NCBI GenBank assembly: GCA_008933995.1
Contig: WARS01000010.1
Location: 13,794,996-13,858,995, forward strand
Direction: 5' to 3'
Source: Datnioides undecimradiatus
Taxonomy: Eukaryota > Chordata > Actinopteri > Lobotiformes > Datnioididae
DNA: 64,000 nucleotides
Position numbers and translations under genes: made by a program. Positions within the stretch are counted from its first letter, which is position 1, and each line of letters starts with the position of its first letter. This document shows positions 14,201 to 26,200 of the stretch, in pieces. The notes beneath the pieces are model-generated. The model worked only from the letters and a program-made list of their open reading frames with translations, was not told the DNA's origin and did not search any database.

Positions 14201-17200
14201 TCCTGTTAATCATTAGGAGGGTCAATGTTCCCTGACGTTGCAGAAAGAAATTCTGTGTTTGTTGGTCTCGAGGCATCAGTGATGCAGCATAGCTCGGGTC
14301 AGGACATTGTTCTGGGATGTGTGATCCGTCAACCAAGTTACAGTCTAGCCGGAACTTTTGTTCTGCTGTGTACGAACATAACACATTCATAAAGACATCA
14401 GCAGTGTGGAGTTTATATTTGTAAATCAATGACCACGCAAAGCTGAAAAGATGAACCCACAGAGACCCATCAGCTTCTCTACAGTTCCCCTTCCAGCTAA
14501 TGAACATTAAGTGCCTTTAAGCTGATTGGTTTTGGTTTAACAGTTCAAAACTGCACTGATTTGGGTCACTATTGCTGTTCTCGTCAGCATTGTCCCAAGC
14601 TGTTTTCACATATATACATATAAGAGAGTAAATGGCAAATATAGACCTTCTCTTCTGACCACTCAACGCACAGCAGCGGGTGCAGTTTGGGGTTCATTGT
14701 CTTCACCCAGGGACACTTTGGCATTCAGCCCGGAGGAGCTGCCATGCTTTTTTATTTTAAATGTTGTGTAAATATTAACTTTTTACTTCAGATTGCAGTG
14801 TCTATTTATGAATCTCTTGCCTGTACCTTCACACTTTTAATTGCAGCTTGTTTTACCTTTAAGGTAACCCACTGCTATCCACACAAAGCTGCCTTGCTGC
14901 ACTGAACCGTGGTCAGACTCGCAGTCAGTCATGCCATGAGGCCACTTCTCCAATTGTTTGTACACCCACTGCTGTTTCATTTGTCAAATAAAAAGGAGAG
15001 TTCTAGCTCAATTTGAGAGCAGAGATGGTTTTTAAAGCAGGAAGTATCATGATGTTCATTTAGAGCAGGAAAACACGAGGGTGTGGAGGCTGATGTGGTG
15101 GAGTGTCAACATCAGAGCTCAGGTTTGAAATCAGCTGAGTTTGAATATTGACACAGATCTTCACCTTAGCGTAGCCAGGGGCTTTACGTTTATGCATAGT
15201 GATTAGAATTAATTTAAGTTTTATTATTTCAAGAACAAAAAACAAAGCAAAGTTCCTAAAACGTGTTGAGGAAATGCAAAGTAAGACTGAGGAGAAGTGT
15301 TTGGATGACTAAACCTCATGAGGGATGACACTGTTAGCTTTCAGTTAGCTGCTGGTTGGAGCTGAAAATAACTCAGTTAGCTGCTCCCTGTCTTTCCTAA
15401 ACACTTTCACCACATTCACACATGGACACCATCTGTGTGCTCTTCCAGCTCGCTGTGTACCACCGCTGCCTCCACTTGGTGTAGAACACTTCCAGATTCT
15501 TGAGGAAAGTAGTTTGTTGTGATAGCAGGAAGAGGAACAAGCTGCCGAGCGGGGTGGCTGCAAGTTAAACTGGGAGAACGCTCAGAGGAGTTCAGAGGAG
15601 GCTCAAAATAGCATTGCACACTCGGGGCTGGTGGGTGTTGCTCACATGCCTGCAGATGTGTACATTGAGCCACTTATTCTTCCCAAGTTACCGCAAAAGG
15701 AACAAACAGCAGAGCTTCCTGATTTACTGTATCACATTACACTGATGCATGTTTAATCATCTCGTATAACACTTTTAAACCTACAGCACTCTTACACCTT
15801 CATGAACACCCAGACAAGTTCCAGCAATGCTGTTTGAGCCGTTCACCACCTGATTATCCTCTGGGTATTTCACAGCATGCAGGGTTTTTAACTCCGGTGT
15901 TTGGCTGCTCTGACATTCCCTTGATGGAATACTAATGTGTTTTACATCAACCAGCAATGATTGGTTCACCAGAGCTGAAGGGGAAGCAACTGTAGCTACA
16001 GGGTAGACTACAGGAACATGGAGGAGATCATGGCGTCATGAGGTCCTCGACGGTGTTTGCGTAATAACTTTCCCTGCCTGTGGGAAAAAGCGGGATATCT
16101 CACTGACTCGCTGTGCTACAGTCTGTATCTGCCCTTAGAATTCCTCAGCGTGATTGCGGAAAAGGATTCACGGCTCCTTATACAGGACAGCCAGGCAAAA
16201 CATGTTCCCATTTGTGAAGCAACTGAAACACTCGAGGAGACAAAGTTAGATTCCTGCAGATGTGTCACGTGACAAAACCCTTGCGTTCAAAGACCCATAT
16301 AAAACAAAGTATGCTTTCATTTTTCAAAGCATAGCACTGTACGATTTTAGACTGGTGACTTGCTTACATTCCAAACAGCCATTAGTATCTATTTTTATCC
16401 AATTTTATATAAAAATGAGCAGCTAAAACTGTCTGTACTTAAACGGTGTAAGTAAGAATCCTGCTGCTGTCTGGATTATACATGTGGATTATGCATACAG
16501 TACTTTTGTGTACTTAAGCCTGTTCCATTTAAGGAAATTCTTAAAGCTACAGTATACAATTACATTTAAGCAATATTTATTTATGATTTTTCCATTTTTT
16601 TTAATGTGGCACGATTGTGTGACTGTCAGTGGAAAGACATGTGGCACTAAACATGCTGAAAGCAGCGCATCCTGAGGGCAGAGACATGTCCACACAGGCT
16701 GAAAATGTTCCAGCCTGGGTGAAGACTTTTCCCAGGTCATGATAAAGCTGCTGCATACATTTTGGAGAATGAAGTAAAATGTGAAAATGTCAGTTTGTAG
16801 TGAGTTATGAGATAAGTCAGCATGAACCCTGGAAGTCAGTCAGAGTTGGCCATTCTGACAGAAAGGCAGTCAGTACAATGACCTCATACCAAATGCTGCA
16901 AGGCACTCGTTGCTTTTGCATTAATCAATGTTCCGGATTATTTATTAGTAGTTATTATGATCATACACTGATTGTAGAAGTTTTCACACTACAACTCCAC
17001 AAGGCAAGAACGCCATAGCGTAAGGACTACAAGGAGAGGAGGAGGTAGTGAGACAGTGCATGGATGAGGGTGAGACATGTGACTAATACCAGGTTATCAT
17101 CCAGTTTATAATAATGGAGGATATTGAGGATACAGCCTGTTCACACGGCAGATAAGAGCATACATGGATCTACTGATCTACTGACACAGAGTGCAGAGTT

Positions 17201-20200
17201 ACATCAGCCTTCATGATCAAATGAACTGTTTCTGTGTAACATCTGCATCTCTCTCTCTCTCTCTCTCTCTCCCAAAGAGAGTGCAGTACTCCCATAAACT
17301 CCCACAGGAACGTTCTCCAGATTTACGCCCCTCCTGTAAATGCACTGACTGTGGTGCAGCCTCTCCTGTTTGATGTAGACAGACTCATTCTGTTGTTTTG
17401 TGTAAGTCTGCAATGTCTGGCCATGTAGTGTCACGTGACTCCCACCTGATCACCCAGTAGGTTTGATCTGCACTGACCTTTGGTCCGACGGGCCCGACCA
17501 GTCCGCCGCTGCCTGGTTGTCCCGGTTCACCCTGATTGGACAATAAACACACTCTGAGAGGCGTGGAGACATGGACCAGCCAAATTCAACACTATTACAG
17601 TGATTATGCGGCGCAGTTCAAACAGGGGAGTGGTAAAACTGCTGTGACAGGAGGAAATCCCAAACACACATTTCCAGAGGAAGCCAAACCTCCGGAATTA
17701 GAGACCGCTCCTCTTTCCTTATTTATAGTAGAATTAGTTGCTGTGCATCTGGCCTGACGTGGTTAGGTTGTTACATCTGGCACAGGCTTTTACTTTCATG
17801 GGCTGACACCTTTCATGCTGTCCCATCCTGCTACTGTCAGTCAAGCCGCTTTAGTGCATGTTGCAGACACGTGACTGTTGAACAGAACTGGCACTTACCA
17901 TTGGTCCAGCTTCTCCTGGAGGTCCCGCCTCACCTTTCTCACCAGGAAGTCCCTGCATACAAAGACATCAGCTGATATTTTTATGGCAGAATTAAAATAT
18001 ATTGAAATTGCTTCATAAATCACCTTCAAATCTAATCTGGACTTTTAATTCAAATTGGTTAATTAGCATACTAAAACTCACCATCACAAATCTCAAAATA
18101 ATATTTCATGTTACAATCAATCCGACTTGATTTTGCGTCATACCTCATTTTTAATTAACCATTTAACACCAAATATGACGCTGCCGACACGTTTGCGCAA
18201 GCACACTTTTACGTCACAGTTTGTGCTACTCGAAAAACAGTTTCTGAAAGCTGTGACGTTGCGCTTTACAGCCAAAATGGTGTTATTATGGTAATTTCAC
18301 TTGCGAATGTCCTGGAAGCCTGTAAATCTGCTGCTTTGTTGCCACTACACTCACAGCGGTGGAGAAGGTTTCCATTCTATGGCCTGTTTTCACACATTAT
18401 GAGACAGACTCTTGAATTTTACTGGAAAATAGTTTTATACTTTTCAAATTTCGAATATAACATGCAAAATCTGCTGTTCATGTATAAGTGCAGTGTTGTT
18501 TGTTCACTAAAACTCTAAAATCCAATTCTATTTTTTTTGTTTTTCAACTGTCATCACACTCTAACATGCAGTAAATAGGAAATAACTGCCAGGTATTGAA
18601 AGTTCCAGGTATTCTGGAAAAATGGCCAAAGGAATTAACAGGACAAGCTTAGGTGTTAAAGGGTTAAAGAGAATTTCAGGCTGTGTATAGTAATCTCCTC
18701 TCTTCATGATGCTCTCTTAGGCACATGTTCTTTGAGGGACTACTCCAGACTCGCACAGCAATGTGCAGTTGGTAGGTGGATATGGTAGATATGATGTGAT
18801 GGTGAAAAAGCCTCATCCTTAAGGAAGATGTCTTACCAACAGGAATGTGAAACGCTTTAAGACTGGCACAAGACGATCACAGTGAATGCTCTGTATGTCT
18901 GTGGTGAAATAAGCCTGCACATGAGGCCACAGCTTCTAGCCACTAGATGTGCTAAAATGAGAACCTTATGTATATATGAGTAAAACCCCTGACTTTGAAA
19001 ATGATGCAGTAGCAGGACTGGTCAGTTTGCACATTAATATACTGTACACACCTGAAAATATACCTAAATATTCACTATCTATGACAGGCTTTCTACCAGG
19101 ATGTAGAGGAGGCAGTGTTTAGGTTTACTGTGCAGTTAACACTTCCCTACAGATATACCTTTATTGTAAAGCAGCTAGAAGAGATGCAGCTGTACCTGTT
19201 GCTAAGTTAATGGAACTTTGTTAGAAGTGCAACTATTCAACACAACTTCAATTGTTGCAAGAAGGAACTTCACAAGAAGAAACAACCACAGTTGCCTGTT
19301 TGTCTGAAGATCTGCAAACATTGAGCTCCTCAGGGTTTACCTTTGACCTCACTGTGCTGTCCTAACGTGTGCTGAAGTGGTCCAAGCTGAGCATGGAACA
19401 CGTATTCCCTCCCTTAACTAATTTTTTACATCTCCAACCACGATAAAAAAAAAAAACTACCATCCTTAAAGCCACCATCACGGTCTCACCTCGGGTCCTG
19501 GAGGTCCTGGTTCTCCCAATAAGCCTGGATCCCCTCTGTCTCCCTGGGAAGTTTCAGAAGAATCATAACTGTAAGTACTGGCAGTAGATTAGGAAAGCCA
19601 CAACACTGATGCAACTGCTTCCTTATAGACTTACCTTGTCTCCTATAGAACCGGGTTCTCCTCTTGGTCCTGGTGGGCCGTCTTCCCCCTACCAAACCAA
19701 AAGAAGACAGTGTGAGTATGCAGTCAAGATCAGAAGCTTAATCAAACAATAAAAAGTTTATGATGCAGTTTTCAGTGGCGACCCTGCAATTTTGAGGCAC
19801 CATATTAGTCAAGTTGACCTTAAAGTTTAGAGCATGTTTATTTGTTGGCTAAAACTCAAAGATGGTGACCTTTTCATAACTAAAGAGTCAGTCAGCAAAA
19901 GTTTAGGTTGTGAGCTCTGAAGTGGACCCAACCTTCAGAACTTGTCTGGCAATCCACTGATACATGGTGGGAACTTGGTTCCAAAACCAACCAAAGTTGG
20001 TTATGCATGACTTTTTCTGGAGTCCTTCAAAACTAGAGTTGACAGGAGTTTAATTAAATTTTGTAAATGTCTTAAAAAAAAGTAAGTAAAATCCAGTTAG
20101 CAATAGCTTTAAGCTATTCAAAGATGTTGTGACGCTACTGATGTTTTACCTTCATGCCTGGTAGTCCTTCAGGCCCAGCCTCCCCTGGTTTCCCATCTTT

Positions 20201-23200
20201 ACCCTGAGCCAAGACAACACAAACTGATTCCATATTGTGCAACATGTATCATCCTAAACACTGCTGTATAGTAGTGAAAAGAGAGGAAGTGTTGAAGAAA
20301 CGGATTAGCACTTACAGGCTTACCATCAGGTCCCGGTGGGCCTTCCCTGCCTTTCTCCCCTCGGAAACCCTGCAGTGTTAAAACGCTTTTGAAATACATT
20401 TGAAAAACAAGATTTAATAAATTCACACAGCTAGCAACACGGGTCTACACATGTTGACCTGATTTTAGATACCTTCTGTTATGATATGCTCAGGCAGCTC
20501 TCCATAAAAGGACAATTAGAGATTCCAGAAACCTCATTAGGGAAACAAATACTACCATGACTCATGAGAGGTGACTCACTACAACTAGAAATCATTACTA
20601 GAGGTCTGGAAATGTATATTTTTGGTATAGCACACCAATTCCAGATGACACAAATTCATTTTCTAGCTTCCAATTTGCATGCTGTGGTCTCCCCACCCCT
20701 TCCATATAGCATATGTCACTGTGGATCAGTGCCTAAATAACCACCAGTGTGGAATATGATTATATACAGTAGTTTTCACTCCGATCTGGGCACCAGAAAA
20801 AGCCAAAAGGATGACATCATAGTTGTACACTGTAGATTGGTGCTTAAAGGCCTGGTATCAAGAACCACCAGAAGAGCAGGAGATAAGCCAAATATCTAAG
20901 ACTAAAAAGATGAAGCAGTGTGTGTCTTTGTGTGTGTCCGTGTGTTACCATGGGTCCTGGCATGCCACGCTGTCCTGGTGGTCCGACCACACAGTTGCAG
21001 TCTTCTTCCTCCACTGTGGCTATTCGGTTCAGAGGACACTGAGGAGACACGAAAGCACCGATGTGTGCAACACCAAAACGCACTCAAAGCGTCCTTATCA
21101 TGTGGAAATAGGGACACTTAGGTGAAGACCTGTATATCGACATCAGGATGGAACCTGCACTTACCCTTTCATCATCCTGTGTAGCAGGAAGCAGAGGACA
21201 AAGGGGGGGGAAACGGTTATTATTAGCGTGGCCTCACAAATGCAGCAGAATGCAGACTGTGACTGTTACAGCAGATACAGAGGCGAGCAGAGGTCCTACC
21301 ACAGAGTAGATCTCACAGGCTGTTTCTCTCTCACTCTGGTGGGGATCACAGTACAGACGCAGCTTCTGGATCTCCACCTGAGGAAAAACAGACAGAAACA
21401 AATAGAAATGAGATCAGGAGAATGGCAATAATGCTAATATATGAGCCAAGACCCCAAAAATAGGAAAATTGAGTTTTAAAAAATGACCTTTGAAATGAGT
21501 AAATTAGTAAATAATGACTGAAATCCAATTTTTTAATAACTAAAGTGGTAAATGGAAAAATTACAGAGCTTTTTCATTTCCTTTTTTTTAACCAGCTGAT
21601 TGCAGGATGAAGGAAAGCAGCAGTAAGTCATCATATCATCTGTTGGTGTATTCAGCTATATTATGAATTCCTCTGATAACCTTATGCTACATTTTGTCAG
21701 CTTTGGGGCTCCATACAACCATAGCTTTGGTGTCTCACTTTGTCTTCGGTTAACAAATACATAGATATGTTTGAGAATAAAGACAACAAGAGTAAATATA
21801 TTTTAAATATATATATTTAAATATAAATATATTTCCTCTTTCTTTACCTTTAGAGTCCTGCATCTCCTTCCCTATCTCTCCATGTTTTGTGTGTGTATGT
21901 GTCTTTGCAGATACATATGTATACTCCTTGCATGTGATTTATGCTCGTCCCCTCCCTTTGCATGTGTCCTGCATCTCCCTGTGTGTTTCTATGTGTGTGT
22001 GTGGCGTGGCCCTCCTGCTCCTGAGCTCGTCAGCTGGCACACCTGACTCTGATCAACTAATTAACAGTGAGCGGTGGATCAACCCCCTTCCACTCTTTGT
22101 CAGATTGCTGCCTGCTCCAGTGGTCCTTACATTCCTCACTCACTCTGTTCCCTGCTCTTTTGTTTTTGCGAATTAACTGTTGAAGCTGGTGCCTGAGTCT
22201 GTGTTCTGGGCTCAGAAACCCATGTTTCATCTAACACTGACATGACATAGATTGGGAAAAGTATCTGGTTCTGTATATCTATGTTCAGTAATATTAATAT
22301 AGAAGTGGTATTTGTTAATTGCTCAGGGGCGGACTCCTGAACTTCATGTCAAAACAAACTAAAGACTTCTTTGTTTCTTTAAGGTGCACTTGGACTTGTC
22401 AGCTGCGGCGTTATTACTCACAGGCACAGTGATGTCTGTTCCTCTCCTCTTAGCCACCTGTGTCTGCCCGTTGATGTAAATGGGCTCCGCCGGGTCCAGC
22501 GTCAACTCCTGGATCGGTTGATCGTCAAGAAAGCCGGAGACCTGGCGCGGCCTCACTAGGAGTTTGAGTTGATGCCACTTTCCATCAAACAGAGTCTGGG
22601 AGGAGGAGGCACGAATGTGAAGTTCATAAATACACAAGGGTACGTCAAATACAAGGATACGCTCATTGTGGGTTTGTTCATTTAGAGCACTGAAACGTCT
22701 TTGTTCAAAGTTTAAATCATGAGCAAAGTTGGATGTGAAAACAATTATTAACTTGTCAAATCGTCCATTACTCAGCCATAGAAGTCTTCTGTGTGTTCAG
22801 AATGTGTTTGATCAAACTGAATATTGTCAGTTTGTGTGTGTGTGTGTGTGTGCCCTGAATACTGGTTTTGACCAGTGAGCTATTAAGACCAAGAACCCCT
22901 TTCTCTTCCCATCACAATCTTTTTTCTTAAAGGCTCAAACCACAGAGAGGGTAGGAGGGAAACAGAGCAGCCATTGTTTCTCTGGAACCAAGCCACAGAC
23001 GTCCTCTGCAAATGACAAATCACAGGCTTCTGCAGCGCGCCACATCAAACCGAATCAAATCAAACATGTGCAAACACAAATTGGGCATAATTACAACGCA
23101 GGGTGTGTTTTAGGTGTGTGTTAGGATGGAGGGCGGTGGGTGCCTTTTGGAAAAAACAACCTGGCGTGTCCAGCTGGATATATTATTACCTTGCGCTGCC

Positions 23201-26200
23201 ATGGAAACAAGGGGCATCCAAGAACTACACATCCACCAGCTAGTTTCCACAGGGGAAATACAGCGGTATTAGAGTGGGAAACGTTTTCTTTGAGCCTTAT
23301 TCCGTCACATTACAGCTTCACCAGTTGGGCCGCGTATTGAGCTGAACAGGAGATGATGTTTAAATGGCTTCTAGTTTGGCTCTCTGCGAGTCATCCTAGT
23401 CGGGTTCATTCAAGGGAAACGTGATTGGACGAGACAGAGTAACACAGTGTGTTCTTTCAGAAACAGGAAAATAACAGTAGCACAGTGCAGCACGCTCGCC
23501 ATATTAACCAGTGAACACTGTTACTGTGGTTATGTTATTTATATTCTTTATAAATCAACACTGAGCTGCTTACTATTGTGAAGGTAGAATGAATGGTGTA
23601 TATTTGAATAGATTCAATAATTAAAGATGCATCAAGGGATTTCTGACCACTAGGGGGCAGAACAGAAAGATCCAAGCTCCTCGAAGTACTGTCTCAACTT
23701 CAAGTTATTTATTAACTGATTATCAGGCCGTGTTTTGTGTGATACTGCAGAAAATAACTACAAAATCAATATTACTAGCCGTTCAGTACGCACACACACA
23801 CACACACACACGAGTCAATACCAACCTCAAAGCCGACATTGAAGGTGACCGTCTGTTCCTTTTCTGGGATACTGGTGGTGGTGAAAGTGATCGTTTTATC
23901 CTTCCCACTTAGCGTCACCGCAGCCTGGATCTTCTCATCCTTGGACAGCACTCTCCACAGGTCAAAGGGCAGCATGCTGGAAGTGCCCTTCAGACGCAGC
24001 GTGGCCACAAACACGTAGGATGGAGGGAGGCCCTCTGGGAAAATCTCCCTAGTATGAAAAAGTAGTAAAATGATTATATATTGTTATTATTATTATAATA
24101 GTTGATATATGCATAACAGGTGAAATGGTATGGATTTGTTTGAACTTCATTGTTACTCTACCTGGTATTCTCAGTTATGTCTGTGGAGGCAGTCAGAACG
24201 TAGGCTGTCTCAGACGTCAGAGAGCCGTGGATCTTCTTGGCTTTGACCTGGATGTTCATGCCCAGCATCAGCTCGAAGCCTTTCTCGTCACGAGACGCCA
24301 CAGGGATTCGTGTCGGACACACGGACTCTGGAGTGGAAACGGGTCATTTATTCGTACGGCTAACCTCAAAAACAACATGCAAATGAAAACCAATGTGGTT
24401 TTTTGGGGGGTCAGCTGCGTTACTCGGTGGTGTATAGATTTGAACTGTTGTGGACGGCGCAGGGCAGCTTAATTTACCTTTCTCCTGTTGAATTTAAAAT
24501 GGGCAAAGGCTGCTCAGTGGATCTCACACAACGGTACAGTGTATCCATTATTTGCGAGGAAGGCACAGGAGCAAAGTAATAACTTTAACAAAGGTTCAGT
24601 TAAGCAGAGAGCCATAGCGCACACACACACACACACACACACAGCACACGGGAACAGGCAAAAGGAAGACAGAAACACGTCCCAACCTTCACAGAGCTTT
24701 TGCTCCATGGAGTCTCGAATACGGTCGATGGTGGTGTAATCTTCGGCATACAGGACGTACGTGGACGATGGCTTATTGGCGATGGATACCAGTTCTGACG
24801 TTGCGATCTCGCTGCCAACCCCGACGGCGAATACCGTAATGGCCTGAGCTCGTGCCTCCATGCTGGCGTCCACCTCAAGAAGAGAAACAAACACAAGTCG
24901 CCCGGGCTGAACATGAGCCTCCCGCGGTTGCAAGGCTTTTCATTATAGGCAGAGGGTTTGTGCTGGAAGTATCATGAACTACAATAAAAAATGTTACGGC
25001 CATCTTTAAACCCCGCGTTCCCTTGTTAGGATGGGAGCTGCTGGCATTCTGCATCACTGCTATACTTGATGCATGCCACTTGACACTGTGATTCAAGGCC
25101 GCTCAAATAAAACTTGGCTTGGTTTCACTCAAACACTTGAACACGGCAAAGTGACATTTACCACATCGTCCTGAGATTTGCCATCAGTGACCACCACGGC
25201 GATGCGGTTCTTGACCTGGCTGGCTCTTTGCGAGGCGGAGAACACATGGTCCACTGCGAACTTAATGGCCCTGCCAGTCTGCACAACCGTATGAAAGCAC
25301 AGGGATGACGGGGGAGCATACATGGGAAAAATGAGTAAAAAGCAGCAGTTTGCATGGACCCGGCGGGAAAACTGTGGAGCTGTCCAAGAGCCTCAAACTT
25401 AACGCGTGTGTGTGTTTTTATATGTTTTTGTGTTTGCGGGGATGCTGTGTGGTCGTGTTGCTGGTGATGCACCTGTGGTGAGTGAATGTTGCCGCCCTCA
25501 GGCAGTGCAGTGTGCACGACTCTTCATAACCAGCTTCAGCCTGCTTCACTTTATTAGTTCTGAGTGTTTTTATTGGAAGTAGTAAAGATTTTTATTGAAG
25601 TGAAGTCGGGTTTGTTCTTCTCCCACCAACTCTCTGCTGCAACGCAGGTGTCCTGATCGACCAGCGGGAGTCATTAGTGCAGCCACTTTGGAACCGCAAA
25701 GTATTAATTAAAAGGAAGCATGAGGAAGGCATATGATTGGCTGACAGGTGAGGGGGTGGAGACAACGCCGCTGTCATGAAAAGTTATTCATGTCTCGATT
25801 TGTACATGTGCATTAATGTAGCCAGTGTAAACAGACAGTATGCTAAAAACACAGGTGTTACAGGTGCATCCATGCTTATCACGTGGATGCAACCCCTGAA
25901 AAAGGTGGAAGCTAATCAAAAAAAATGAATATATAAATACATAAAAACATAAATACAGCTAGATCTGCATGTGTTTAGGTGGTGAATGCTACATTATTAT
26001 GCACATGAGGGATGTAGTGGTATGTTGTAGCCAATGTGTATGTAAATACTGCCTCCTTAAGACAAAACTGAATCAGCAGCAGCGTCACATTTCATTGCGG
26101 TTTGAGTCTCCACCTGACAGTGCAGCCTACACAGTGGTTATTACTCACTGGCACCTATGGTTTTATATATTCCTGTCATGCCTGCGCGCAAAGTAGGAGT

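Larger units (their letters stand above)
7326..17477 (-). other. col21a1: col21a1 intron, 10.2 kb, repeat-bearing
   Basis: It holds a CA tract (7699-7725), a degraded LINE coding fragment (about 9990-10530), a hAT-like terminal sequence (about 13170-13222) and a CT tract (17249-17271). The remainder shows no exon meeting the Gly-X-Y and splice-site pattern. Confidence 0.7.
22596..23825 (-). other. col21a1: col21a1 intron with GT and CA tracts and a CTCF-like motif
   Basis: GT tract at about 22831-22852, CA tract at 23791-23811 just beyond the splice donor, and a strong CTCF-like motif at 23647-23660. No exon was found. Confidence 0.65.

Noticed and set aside
14088..14507. 139-codon minus-strand frame in the col21a1 10 kb intron
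   Set aside because: No Gly-X-Y pattern or known motif, and it cannot join neighbouring exons in phase.
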